This document shows positions 47,168 to 57,819 of a DNA stretch of 64,000 nucleotides, piece by piece. Location of the stretch: the NCBI RefSeq assembly GCF_014654615.1, contig NZ_BNBB01000002.1:186001-250000 (forward strand), written 5' to 3'. Position numbers and translations under genes: made by a program. The stretch comes from Streptosporangium violaceochromogenes (GTDB taxonomy: Bacteria; Actinomycetota; Actinomycetes; Streptosporangiales; Streptosporangiaceae). How positions within the stretch are numbered: the first letter of the stretch is position 1; every line of letters starts with the position of its first letter. The notes beneath the pieces were generated by a model. It did no database searches. It was not told where the DNA came from and saw only the letters and a list, made by a program, of their open reading frames with translations.

Positions 47168-47892
47168 CCGTCACCGACCTCGACGTCACCGTCCGTCCCC
47201 GCCCCACGACCCTGGACCTGCGGGAGCTGGCCGAGTCCGCGGGCCGGTTCCTGCGCGACGCCCCCGCCCAGCAGATCGTCTCCTGGGCCGCGGCCACCTT
47301 CGGCGACCGGCTCTGCCTGACCTCCTCCATGAGCGACACCCTCCTCATCGACCTGGCCAGCCGCGTCAAACCCGGCATCGACGTGCTGTTCATCGACACC
47401 GGCTACCACTTCCCCGAAACCCTCGGCACCCGCCAGGCCGCCGCCCACGTCCACGACATCACCGTCATCGACGTCCACCCCTCCCGCACCGTCGCCGAGC
47501 AGGAACGCGACCTGGGCCCCCGCCTGTTCGGCCGCAACCCCGACCTCTGCTGCCACCTGCGCAAGGTCGAGCCCCTCAACCGTGCCCTCACCCCCTATCT
47601 GGCCTGGATCTCCGGCATCCGCCGCGACGAGACCGGCACCCGCACCCACATCCGCCCCGTGGAGTGGGACCCCCGGCGCCGCATGATCAAGATCAACCCT
47701 CTGGCCCACTGGACCCAGGCCGACGCCGACGCCTACGCCGTCGAGCACAACATCCTGATCAACCCCCTGCACCACGAGGGCTACCCCTCCATCGGCTGTG
47801 CCCCCTGCACCCGTCCCGTCGACCCCGGCGACGACCCCCGCAGCGGGCGCTGGGCCGGGACCGGCAAGACCGAATGCGGCCTCCACCTGTGA
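47164..47892 (+). CDS. cysH: adenylylsulfate/phosphoadenylylsulfate reductase
   Basis: A 242-residue CysH. The nucleotide-binding region has LTSSMSDTLLIDLASRVKPG and IDVLFIDTGYHFPETL. Both cluster-ligating Cys pairs are present: Cys129-Cys130 (DLCCHLRKVEPL) and Cys212/Cys215 (GCAPCTRPV), the mark of [4Fe-4S] APS-reductase-type enzymes. Catalytic Cys238 is in TECGLHL at the end. Converts (P)APS plus reduced thioredoxin to sulfite. Coupled to the preceding gene and to the chelatase (GTGA overlap). No cysDN (ATP sulfurylase) is in the window. Confidence 0.95.
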   Translation: MTVTDLDVTVRPRPTTLDLRELAESAGRFLRDAPAQQIVSWAAATFGDRLCLTSSMSDTLLIDLASRVKPGIDVLFIDTGYHFPETLGTRQAAAHVHDITVIDVHPSRTVAEQERDLGPRLFGRNPDLCCHLRKVEPLNRALTPYLAWISGIRRDETGTRTHIRPVEWDPRRRMIKINPLAHWTQADADAYAVEHNILINPLHHEGYPSIGCAPCTRPVDPGDDPRSGRWAGTGKTECGLHL

Positions 47893-48671
47893 GCCCCTCA
47901 TCGCCCCGGGGCGGCGGCACCGCCGCCCCACCGCCGACCGCCCCGCCGCTGGTCGCCGTGGCGCACGGGTCACGGGACCCGCGCGCCGCCGCGACGGTGG
48001 AGAGCCTGCTCGACCTCGTACGGCGGGCCCGCCCGGACGTCACCGTCCGCACCGCCTACCTCGACCACGCCGCCCCGACGCTCGCCATGGCGCTGTCGGG
48101 GCTGTCGGAGGCGGCGGTGCTGCCGCTGCTGCTCACCGAGGCCTACCACAGCAGGGTGGACATCCCCGGCGCCCTCGCCGAGGCGACGGCCCGCATCCCC
48201 CTGTTGCGGGTACGGCGGGGCGCCACGCTGGGCCCGCACCCACTGCTGGTCACCGCCCTGGAACGGCGCCTGGCCGAGGCGGGGGTGGAGCCGGGCGACC
48301 CGGGCACCGCGGTGGTGCTGGTCTCGGCCGGCTCCGGCGACCGGCGGGCCAACGCGACGGTCGCCGGGATCGCCCGGAGCTGGGGGCGGCGCCGCGGCTG
48401 GTGGTCGGTGACGGCCGCCTACGCCTCGGCCGCCGCGCCCACGCCGGGCGGGGAGGTCCGGCGGCTGCTGCGCGCCGGGGCGCCGCGCGTGGTGGTGGCC
48501 CCCTACCTTCTGGCCCCCGGGCACTTCGCCGACAGGATCCGCGCCGACGCCCTGGCCGAGGGCGCCGCGGTCGTCGCCGAGGTGCTCGGCGCGGCCCCGG
48601 AGGTCGCCGCCGTCCTGCTCGAACGCTACGGCGACGCCCTGTCCGCGGACATCGGGGCGGCGACCGCCTGA
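47889..48671 (+). CDS. CbiX/SirB-type sirohydrochlorin (ferro)chelatase
   Basis: A 260-residue class II chelatase of the CbiX/SirB family. N-terminal VAVAHGSRDPRAAATVESLL, LPLLLTEAYHSRVDIP with the metal His, VLVSAGSGDRRANATVAGIA and VVVAPYLLAPGHFADRI follow, giving two domains; the second metal-site His is in APGHFADRI. Inserts Fe into sirohydrochlorin to make siroheme, the cofactor of SirA, which fits the operon. GTG start 47889 overlaps cysH by 4 bases. A Pro/Gly-rich N-terminal 17 residues precede the domain. Confidence 0.88.
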   Translation: MSPSSPRGGGTAAPPPTAPPLVAVAHGSRDPRAAATVESLLDLVRRARPDVTVRTAYLDHAAPTLAMALSGLSEAAVLPLLLTEAYHSRVDIPGALAEATARIPLLRVRRGATLGPHPLLVTALERRLAEAGVEPGDPGTAVVLVSAGSGDRRANATVAGIARSWGRRRGWWSVTAAYASAAAPTPGGEVRRLLRAGAPRVVVAPYLLAPGHFADRIRADALAEGAAVVAEVLGAAPEVAAVLLERYGDALSADIGAATA

Positions 48672-48773
48672 AACCGGGCCGAGGGCGGGGCCGGTGGCGC
48701 GGACCGGCGGGCGAGAGCGGCCAGGCGGACCAACGGTGCGGGGCGAAGGGCGGACGGACGGGCCCGCGGCGGG

Positions 48774-49472
48774 CTAGCGGCGCGGGTCGGGGGGCGGCAG
48801 GGGGCGCGACGGCTCGCCCATGAGCTCGCCGCGCAGCTCGCGCCACTGCTCCCGCCAGGCGGCCCACGCCTTCTTGACGGGCTGGGCCCGCGAGTCGCCG
48901 ATCACCTTGAGGTCGCCCATGACCACGTACGCCTTGATCCGGATGAGCGGCGCGTTCGTGCCGGGGGGCGCCTCGATGACCTGGACCTTCTTGTCCCCCA
49001 TGATCGTGATGCCGTCGATCTCGATGTCCACGCCGTCCGGCACGATGATCTTCACGTCGCCCATGACCACGGTGGCGACGATGTCCACCACGTCGGTGCG
49101 GACCTCGGCCTCGCGCAGGTCGAGCACGACGTCTCCCATCACGGCGACCGCGCCCAGCCCCTGGTCGATCCGCCATGTGCCGCGCCGCTTGGCGTCGCCC
49201 ATCACCGCCACGAACCATCGGCGTGCCCGGCCCCGCCCCGGCTCCCCGGAAGAGACGGGCGCGGAGGAGACCTCGGGGGCGGCCTGACCGGCCCGCGGGA
49301 GGTCCGAGGTGATGACGGCCAGCTCGGCCTGGGTGACGGCGGTGTAGGCGGCCTCCGTGCGTTCGGTCAGCTCCCCGAGGGTCAGCCGCCCCTCGACGGA
49401 GGCCACGCGCAGCCGCTCGACGGCGGCCTCCCTCTCGGCGTCCGAGGCACGTATCGCATCGGGATCGTTCAT
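48774..49472 (-). CDS. DUF1707 domain protein, LiaF-like C-terminus
   Basis: A 232-residue protein. The DUF1707 (SHOCT-like) domain is at residues 3-55: IRASDAEREAAVERLRVASV followed by EGRLTLGELTERTEAAYTAV and LAVITSDLP. The C-terminal half has beta-rich LiaF-type repeats (VAVMGDVVLDLREAEVRTDV; IVATVVMGDVKIIVPDGV; GIDIEIDGITIMGDKK-like text). The predicted strand repeats suggest a membrane-associated sensor, but no TM is seen in this version. Function unknown; DUF1707 proteins are common in actinomycetes. ATG 49472. Confidence 0.85.
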   Translation of the reverse strand: MNDPDAIRASDAEREAAVERLRVASVEGRLTLGELTERTEAAYTAVTQAELAVITSDLPRAGQAAPEVSSAPVSSGEPGRGRARRWFVAVMGDAKRRGTWRIDQGLGAVAVMGDVVLDLREAEVRTDVVDIVATVVMGDVKIIVPDGVDIEIDGITIMGDKKVQVIEAPPGTNAPLIRIKAYVVMGDLKVIGDSRAQPVKKAWAAWREQWRELRGELMGEPSRPLPPPDPRR

Positions 49473-49693
49473 AACTCACAACATATCGCGAGTTCTCCGA
49501 CCGGCGAATCCTTCACAGGGAGGACATTCCCCCGCCCCTTCCTCCCCGAAAACGAGCGCCGAGACACACCGTGCTCCAGGCCGTCCCCGAAGCCCGGTGG
49601 CGCGGACGGCCTGGAGCGCTCCAAGCACATCAATCACGGCAGAACATGTCATTTCGGATTGCCGGAGAGCGCCGAAGCAAGCGCCGCACGGCG

Positions 49694-50070
49694 TCATGTG
49701 GTGCGGCGGCGCACGATCCAGACGGCGGCGGTGAAGAGTACGGCGGCGAGGCCGAGGACCCAGATCGACTCGATGGCCTGAAAGGCCCAGAAGTCGCTGC
49801 CGGGGTGGTATTCGGTGTAGTGCCGCAGGCCGTGTTCGGCCATGTACTGCTCGACCTCCAGGCCCGCCTCCCTGGCTGCGCGCAGCCAACCACGCAGGCC
49901 GCGTGACAGCCGCGCGTAGGTCGGCGGCCGGCACACGGCCGATGTGGCCGGTGACGAACGTCCCCTGCCCGGCCCGCTCCAGTTCTCGATAGGCCTTCGC
50001 GACGGTGTTGGGATTGACCACCAGCGACCCGGCCACCTCCCGGACCACACTCCCCCGCACACCGCGCGGC
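49694..50070 (-). pseudogene. decayed GntR regulator fused by deletion to the end of an ABC permease
   Basis: On the minus strand a GntR winged-helix core is readable from about 50049 in one frame (VREVAGSLVVNPNTVAKAYRE, then GQGTFVTGH), missing the segment between the two. A frame change follows and the text continues as a GntR tail (RGLRGWLRAAREAGLE), then directly as the C-terminus of an ABC transporter permease (MAEHGLRHYTEYHPGSDFWA with one TM, VLGLAAVLFTAAVWIVRRRT). The N-terminus of GntR is also damaged. The ATPase and most of the permease are gone, as if an internal deletion joined the first and last genes of a GntR-ABC operon. Not functional. Confidence 0.7.
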
Positions 50071-50187
50071 GTTCGGCGAAAGGCCGCGCGACCGGCCACC
50101 GATGTGCGACGTGCCGGGCGAGGGCCGGCCGCGCCTACGGCGTCCCGCCTCCGTGCCCGGACCTGGACGCCCTCCCCCGGCGGGCCC

Positions 50188-50787
50188 TCATCTGACCCAC
50201 CCCTGGCGCCTCTGGTGGTAGGCCGCCACGACGGCGGCGGCCTGGACGTCGTCGGACAGCAGCCGGGCGAGGCGGTCCAGCCTGCGGCCGGCGCACAGCG
50301 CGTAGGTCTCGGCCCACCACTCCGACGAGCGGTCGCGGTAGCGGTCCAGGACGAGGAGCGGACGGCAGAAGCCCATGATCCGCCGCCACTCGGGGGTGTC
50401 GTCCATCTCGTCCAGGTCGCACAGCACATGCCCGATCATGTGATGGACCAGCGCCCCGGACGAGTGCGCCCCTCCGGAGATGAGAATCGTGCGCCCCACG
50501 TACAGGCCCGCGGAGTAGGCCGCCACCCGGGCGTCACAGGAGTCGTCCGGCTCGGGCGGCTCGGAGAGCACCTCGCCGCCGAGCCAGATCCCGTCGAGGT
50601 CGTCGGCCAGCCGGGTGGCCAGATGAACGGGAAGCCCGGCCAGCTCGTCCACCGCGATGACCAGCTCGCGGCGCGGCGTCCCCGTCCAGCGCCGGCGGAT
50701 CACCCGCTCCAGCACCCCGCAGTCGCGGGTGCCGTCACGGGGCAGCGGGTCGCGGTGTCCTGTGCGGCTCGAAGGGGGGGTCCTCAT
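50188..50787 (-). CDS. zincin-like (HxxGH) hypothetical protein, 199 aa
   Basis: A protein with ALVHHMIGHVLCDLDEMDDT, an HxxGH-type motif like metallopeptidase zinc sites, followed about 40 residues later by SEWWAETYALCAGRRLDRL, which supplies the downstream Glu typical of the anthrax-lethal-factor-like zincin group. Residues 30-75 (RRRWTGTPRRELVIAVDELA and LPVHLATRLADDLDGIWLGG) have no family match that I can name. Whether it is a peptidase or a toxin-type domain is not known. ATG 50787 chosen; an upstream in-frame start 36 codons earlier is possible. Confidence 0.6.
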   Translation of the reverse strand: MRTPPSSRTGHRDPLPRDGTRDCGVLERVIRRRWTGTPRRELVIAVDELAGLPVHLATRLADDLDGIWLGGEVLSEPPEPDDSCDARVAAYSAGLYVGRTILISGGAHSSGALVHHMIGHVLCDLDEMDDTPEWRRIMGFCRPLLVLDRYRDRSSEWWAETYALCAGRRLDRLARLLSDDVQAAAVVAAYHQRRQGWVR

Positions 50788-51000
50788 CCGGAGCGCTCCG
50801 TTCTGCCGAAGAAATGTTCTCCGGTGGTAAAGGTCCGCCGGGGCGGCGTTCATTACAGGCGGAGGCGCGGATATTCGTTGAGTCCGGCGGGGCAAAGAAA
50901 GCGATCTTTCACCGGCGCGCGGCCATTCGCTGTCCTACTCTCTGCCCTCGCGAGGCGATCGGCGTCGGCTCGCCTTCGGCTCCTACAAAAAGGATTAACC

Positions 51001-51546
51001 ATGAAAATCAGGATGGGGGTACTGGGCGCGGCCTGCGCCTTTCTCCCCGCTCTCTCCACCGCGGTCACCGCCCCCGCCACGGCCTCCAGCGGCGACCCGC
51101 CCTCCCTGTGCGCGGCCGACATCGCGCGGGCGATCTCCGAGCAGCTCGCCAGGGCGCCGTGGGGGCGCCTCACCGCGCCGGACACGCTCTCCTACGACGA
51201 CGGCGCCGAGGTGATCACGTTCCGTCCGCCCTCCTGCGGCCCCGCCCGCCGCAGCGCCGAGCGCGACTGCGACGGGGACGGCGTCCTCGACAACGCGGTG
51301 TGCCTCTACGACCGCCGGGCGTTCGAGGGGTCACGGCAGGCCATCAAGGTTCCGGGAACGAGAAAGCTGAACGGGACGGGCGTCATCATGTCCATCAAGA
51401 ACGACCGCCCCTTTGTCTTCCTCGTCAAAAAAAGCCGGGACGACAAAGGAGTGTGTTTCCCCTCCCAGGAGGGTCACGGAAACGTGAGCGACGTCGGTGA
51501 ACAGCGCTGGGTGAACGCCCACCCCAGCCTGCGCCGATGCCCCTGA
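51001..51546 (+). CDS. secreted protein, possible peptidase inhibitor I36-type
   Basis: A 181-residue exported protein. A signal peptide lies at residues 1-30 (RMGVLGAACAFLPALSTAVT, cleavage after ATAS). The mature part has five Cys and the stretch CLYDRRAFEGSRQAIKVPG then IMSIKNDRPFVFLV, which resembles the beta/gamma-crystallin-like I36 inhibitor fold. The acidic CDGDGVLDNAVC segment may bind calcium. ATG 51001 has AAAAAGGA 9-14 bases upstream. Family is tentative. Confidence 0.6.
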   Translation: MKIRMGVLGAACAFLPALSTAVTAPATASSGDPPSLCAADIARAISEQLARAPWGRLTAPDTLSYDDGAEVITFRPPSCGPARRSAERDCDGDGVLDNAVCLYDRRAFEGSRQAIKVPGTRKLNGTGVIMSIKNDRPFVFLVKKSRDDKGVCFPSQEGHGNVSDVGEQRWVNAHPSLRRCP

Positions 51547-51699
51547 AAGCCCCCCCCGCCCAAGCCCCCGCCACCCCCCGGCGGCGGTTCCGGGCGGGGC
51601 GCCGATTCGTCGGCGCCCCGCCCGGCGTACGGCCCGGCGAGCGGGGCGAAGGGGCGGGCCGTACGGGGAGGAAAGACAGAGGCGGAGGCGGAGGGCCGG

Positions 51700-52821
51700 T
51701 CAGGAGGTCTTCCCGGCCTCCTCCACCCATCTGCCGGTGACGAACGTCCGGTACTCCTCGACGACGGCCGGGGAGCCGGCGGAGGCGCCGGCCCCCCCGA
51801 CCCTGATGAGCTCGGTCGCCAGGAGATCCCCGGTCGCCGGGCTGACCACGAGCACCCCCAGCAGCGGGCCGTCCTCGAACCCGAACGCCTCCCCCGGCCT
51901 TCCACCGCGGTCCCTGACGCGCCCGAGCTCCCGCAGGTCGTCCTGGGCGGCCAGGACACGCCACAGGGCCGCCGACAGCGCCGGCTCCACCACGTCGTGG
52001 GAGTGGAGGTTCTCCACCGCCCTGACGAGACGGCGCGTCGGCGTCATGCCGGTCTGCGGCTCGCTGTCGAGAAGCCGGCGGCGAAGCTCGGGCTCGGAGC
52101 GTGACAGGGCCGCGGCCCTCGGCCACAGGTCGGTCGCCGGGCCGGTGTCGCGGACCGGCGCGGGAGGGGGGTGCCCGGCCCGCGCCGCGCTCTCGGCCCG
52201 GCGCGCGTCTCCGAACGGTCTTCCCGGCGTCCTCGTCCTGAGGTAGACGCCGGCGCCGTTCACCGGCGTCCAGCGCCGGACCACCCACGGCACGACCCGC
52301 GAGGTCGTGCCGTGCGGCGCCACCGTGGTGGCCAGCAGCCACTCCTCGGTCTTGACGTAGTTCCACGGACGCGGCACGGGGCGGGGGCGGCCCCGCGCGA
52401 GCGCCGCCAGCTCCAGCAGCCTAGGGGAGGCCCGGGGGAAGGACGTCATCGGGCGCGGCGGGGAGTCGCGCAGCGGCTCGGTGCTGGAGAGACGGGTGAT
52501 CCTCGCCAGGTCCTCGGGGATCCGCGGGCCGAAGCGCCCGGAGAGAGGCGGCACGGCCCGGGCGGGCGACGGCTCCTGCCGGGGCGCGGCCGGGATCTGC
52601 AGGGACACCACCGTGGCCGTCACGACGCCCAGCGCGGCGGCGGCCAGGGCCGCCCCCAGCCGGCGCGCCCTGCGGGAGGCGTCGACGGCCTGGATGTCGG
52701 CCTGGACCCTCCGGAGGACCTCCTCCTCCCTCCGGCCCATCTTCCGCCGCACCTCGTGCGGGAGGACGGGGTTGTGCCGGACCATGAGCTCGCGGACCTC
52801 GTCTCGGTCTTCGGCGCTCAC
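51700..52821 (-). CDS. CU044_5270 family protein, sigma-linked membrane protein
   Basis: A 373-residue protein of the CU044_5270 family found beside ECF sigma factors in actinomycetes. Cytoplasmic N-terminal basic region (RRKMGRREEEVLRRVQADIQ), one TM at about residues 54-70 (GAALAAAALGVVTATVVSLQ), then a large extracellular part including NYVKTEEWLLATTVAPHGTT, and PLLGVLVVSPATGDLLATEL near the end. The GTG at 52821 overlaps the sigma factor stop by 4 bases. Probably a regulator or effector of that sigma factor; a direct role is unproven. Confidence 0.75.
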   Translation of the reverse strand: MSAEDRDEVRELMVRHNPVLPHEVRRKMGRREEEVLRRVQADIQAVDASRRARRLGAALAAAALGVVTATVVSLQIPAAPRQEPSPARAVPPLSGRFGPRIPEDLARITRLSSTEPLRDSPPRPMTSFPRASPRLLELAALARGRPRPVPRPWNYVKTEEWLLATTVAPHGTTSRVVPWVVRRWTPVNGAGVYLRTRTPGRPFGDARRAESAARAGHPPPAPVRDTGPATDLWPRAAALSRSEPELRRRLLDSEPQTGMTPTRRLVRAVENLHSHDVVEPALSAALWRVLAAQDDLRELGRVRDRGGRPGEAFGFEDGPLLGVLVVSPATGDLLATELIRVGGAGASAGSPAVVEEYRTFVTGRWVEEAGKTS

Positions 52822-53348
52822 CTGTCCTCCTCCCCGCTCCACAGGCGCATGCCGCGCAGCAGCTCGGCCAGCCGCAGGCGGGCCCGGCACAGCCGTACCC
52901 GGACGGCGTTGGGCGTCAGACCGAGCACCTCTCCGATCTCCTCGACCGCGAGGTCCTCCCAGTAGTGCAGGCGGAGGATCTCCACATCCTTGGGGCGCAG
53001 ACGCGCCATGGCCCTCTCCATCGCGGTCCTGACCTCCTCCTCCTCGTGTGCCCCGCCGGCGGGCGGGCCGGGCGGGAGCTGCCTCAGCAGGCCCAGCAGC
53101 CGCTGCCGCCGCCCCTCCCCCCGCACGGCGTTCCTGACGTGCCCCCAGGCCACGCGGTACAGCCAGGCGACGACGGCCCGGTCGTCCTTCGGGATCCGGT
53201 TTCTCCTGTGCCAGGCGGTCTGGAAGGTGCAGGAGGCGATGTCGTCGGCACCCGCGAGGCCCACCCGGCGGGCGGCGTAGGCCCACACGGGTTCATAGAA
53301 GGTGCGGAACATCCAGTCGAACCATTTCTCTTCATCCTCCTTCGACAC
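52818..53348 (-). CDS. ECF RNA polymerase sigma factor
   Basis: A 176-residue ECF sigma factor. Region 2: WMFRTFYEPVWAYAARRVGL, DDIASCTFQTAWHRRNRIPK, and VVAWLYRVAWGHVRNAVRGE. Region 4: MARLRPKDVEILRLHYWEDL and VEEIGEVLGLTPNAVRVRLC. The GTG at 53348 has GGGAAGGGG upstream; an earlier GTG at 53429 would add 27 residues unlike the family. Cotranscribed with the CU044_5270 gene. Promoters targeted are unknown. Confidence 0.88.
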   Translation of the reverse strand: MSKEDEEKWFDWMFRTFYEPVWAYAARRVGLAGADDIASCTFQTAWHRRNRIPKDDRAVVAWLYRVAWGHVRNAVRGEGRRQRLLGLLRQLPPGPPAGGAHEEEEVRTAMERAMARLRPKDVEILRLHYWEDLAVEEIGEVLGLTPNAVRVRLCRARLRLAELLRGMRLWSGEEDR

Positions 53349-53571
53349 GGTCGCCCCTTCCCCAGCCGCCGTCGTAGTTCTTATGTCCGGCACCAAGGAT
53401 TCGATTACAGATTCCATCTGAACAGTCACGGAGAGTATCCGTCCGGCCGGGCGGACGCCGCGGCGGCGAAGGAGAGGGGTGCGGGGAGGCGGGCGCTCCG
53501 GTGGCGAGCGGCACGATCTTTACGAGTAGGGTCGTTCCCGGCTGACGCTTCGTCAACGAAAGGACATCGCC

Positions 53572-54000
53572 ATGGCGACGACACGTACCGCGACGACCCA
53601 GTGGAAGGGCGCGCTCCTCGACGGGTCGGGCACCGTCTCGCTGGACTCGTCCGGGGTGGGCACGTTCGACGTGTCCTGGCCCTCCCGGGCCGAGAAGGCC
53701 GACGGCAAGACCTCGCCGGAGGAGCTCATCGCGGCGGCGCACTCCTCCTGCTTCTCGATGGCCCTGTCGCACGGGCTGGCGCAGGCGGGGACTCCGCCGC
53801 AGTCCCTGGAGACACGGGCCGACGTGACCTTCCAGCCCGGCGAGGGCATCACCGGGATCGTCATCTCGGTCCGGGGCAGGGTCGAGGGGCTGTCGGCCGG
53901 GGAGTTCCAGGCCGCGGCCGAGACCGCCAAGGCCAACTGCCCGGTGAGCAAGGCCCTGTCGGGCACCACGATCAGCCTCGACGCCGAACTGCTGGACTGA
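53572..54000 (+). CDS. OsmC family peroxiredoxin
   Basis: A 142-residue OsmC/Ohr-type thiol peroxidase. Both catalytic Cys are present: Cys60 (AAHSSCFSMALSHGLA) and Cys123 (KANCPVSKALSG). The first stretch GTFDVSWPSRAEKADGKTSP EE-type loop is intact. It removes organic hydroperoxides in the cytoplasm. The ATG at 53572 has AAAGGAC upstream. Monocistronic; the next gene is 300 bases away. Confidence 0.93.
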   Translation: MATTRTATTQWKGALLDGSGTVSLDSSGVGTFDVSWPSRAEKADGKTSPEELIAAAHSSCFSMALSHGLAQAGTPPQSLETRADVTFQPGEGITGIVISVRGRVEGLSAGEFQAAAETAKANCPVSKALSGTTISLDAELLD

Positions 54001-54300
54001 TCGCCGCCCCGCCCTGGCCTCGGCGCCCGCCGGGGCGCGCGGCCAGGGCCCCCTCCTCCGAGGCGGCCCGGCAGGGCGCACGGACGGCGAACCCGCACGT
54101 CGCGGGCCCTTCGGGCGACGTTCTCCCCACCGCCCGAGGGCACATAAACTCCTAAGGCCACTCCCGCCCTGCGTCCCACGAGCCCCCACCGCTCCCGCGA
54201 GGACGGGCCGGGCACGTCCACCGTTCGCGTCCCCCGCAACATCAGGGTCACGGAGACGACACCCTGCGACGAGGGCCTGACCGAGGGAGAATAGGGCTAC
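54001..54300 (+). other. intergenic region before glgX
   Basis: A 300-base stretch without a gene. It contains GC-rich runs (GGCGCCCGCCGGGGCGCGCGG near 54020) that could serve as a terminator for the OsmC gene but no stem is clean. The glgX RBS GAGGGAGAATAGGG lies at the end. Confidence 0.45.
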
Positions 54301-56447
<2,147 letters not shown>

Positions 56448-56451
<4 letters not shown>

Positions 56452-56852
56452 AGACCCGTCGCGACCGCGGCGGAGAGCAGCACCAGGACGAACGTGGTCA
56501 CCCCCGCCACCCCGTGCAGCAGAACCGCCAGGACCGGGAAGCGCTGCCCGGCGCCGCGCGCGTGCCGTCCGCCGCCCAGCCAGCGGGTGGACAGGGTGAA
56601 CCCCAGCAGGGCGGAGGTCGCGAGCACACCGAAGGAGAGCCAGGCGTAGACCGGCCGGCCGGTGAGCAGGAAGGCGATCCAGCACCCCAGCGCGGAGACC
56701 GCGAGGGCCGGGTGGGCGAAGACGAGGGTGCCGGGGAAGCAGGTGACCTTCGTCACCTGCCGGCGTGGTCTTCCCGCGGGAAACCAGAGCGACAGCAGAT
56801 AGATCCCGAGCATCGCGGTGATCGACCATGTCGTGATCGCGATCAGCCCCAC
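56448..56852 (-). CDS. hypothetical membrane protein with four TMs
   Basis: A 134-residue polytopic protein: TM1 IAITTWSITAMLGIYLLSLW, TM2 HPALAVSALGCWIAFLLTG, TM3 VYAWLSFGVLATSALLGFTL, TM4 PVLAVLLHGVAGVTTFVLVL. The GTG at 56852 has GGGAGG upstream. No family recognised. It ends in a TAG sharing its bases with the glgX stop on the other strand. Confidence 0.7.
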
Positions 56853-57013
56853 GCGGCCTCCCAACTCTCCTCGGAAGAATCATGTAACGACGGGCGCCCG
56901 AAGTCACCAGGAGCACCCAATCCGTTATCGTCCGTGTTGGGACCGTTCCATTACCCCCTCGGCCCCGCAGGGGGAAACACCCCTCCCCTCACCCTCTGTG
57001 CAAGGGTGGAGGG

Positions 57014-57772
57014 ATGCGCCTTGTCTATCCCACGGCCTCGGAGGAGGTCGATCTCGCGACGGCCTACGCCTACCCGGACGGCCCCCGCGTCCGGCTCAAC
57101 ATGGTGGCCAGCGCCGACGGCGGGGCCTGGCTCGCGGGACGGTCGGGCGGGCTGTCCGGCCGCGGCGACCGGCGTGTCTTCGGCGTGCTGCGCGGCCAGG
57201 CCGACGTCATCCTGGTGGGGGCGGCGACGGTACGGGCCGAGGGGTACGGCCCGGCCCGGCCGAGACCGTCGTGGAACGAGATCCGGCGGGGGCGCCCGCC
57301 CGCCCCGCCGGTGGCGGTGATCACCCGGCGCCTCGACGTGGATCTGACGGGACCGCTGTTCGCCGAGGCCGGGCCGTACGCCCGGACCATCGTCGTCACC
57401 TGCGACGCCGCGCCCCGCGACCGGCGCCAGGAGGCCGCCCGGCACGGCGAGGTGATCGTGGCCGGGGACGAGCGGGTGGATCTGGCCGCGGCGGTCGGGG
57501 AACTGGCGGGGCGGGGACTGGGACGGGTGCTGTGCGAGGGCGGGCCGAAGGTCAACGCCCAGCTCGCCGCGGCCGGCCTGGTCGACGAGCTCTGTCTCAC
57601 GGTGAGCCCGATGCTGATCGGCGGTGACGCCGCCAGGGTTCTCGACGGCCCGGCGGCACCGGTCGCGCTCCGGCTGGCGCACGTTCTGGAGGAGGACGGC
57701 TTCCTGTTCACCCGATACGTCCGGGCCACGGAGCCCCCCTCCCCCGCCACGGGCGCCTCCATCACGAACTGA
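57014..57772 (+). CDS. RibD_C/dihydrofolate-reductase-family pyrimidine reductase
   Basis: A 252-residue RibD C-terminal domain protein of the DHFR-like superfamily. Family stretches: RVRLNMVASADGGAWLAGRS, VFGVLRGQADVILVGAATVR, GRVLCEGGPKVNAQLAAAGL and ELCLTVSPMLIGGDAARVL. NAD(P)H-dependent reduction of a pyrimidine or flavin-related compound is expected; whether it serves riboflavin or another pathway is not told by context, as no rib genes are near. ATG 57014 has GGAGGG upstream. Confidence 0.9.
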   Translation: MRLVYPTASEEVDLATAYAYPDGPRVRLNMVASADGGAWLAGRSGGLSGRGDRRVFGVLRGQADVILVGAATVRAEGYGPARPRPSWNEIRRGRPPAPPVAVITRRLDVDLTGPLFAEAGPYARTIVVTCDAAPRDRRQEAARHGEVIVAGDERVDLAAAVGELAGRGLGRVLCEGGPKVNAQLAAAGLVDELCLTVSPMLIGGDAARVLDGPAAPVALRLAHVLEEDGFLFTRYVRATEPPSPATGASITN

Positions 57773-57819
57773 GCGACATTTCCATAGACAGAAGAGACAA
57801 AAAGCGTTATATCTCGACC

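Noticed and set aside
45300..47399. 699-codon minus-strand frame opposite sirA-cysH
   Set aside because: Antisense of two genes with clear siroheme and cluster Cys motifs; no motif in the frame itself.
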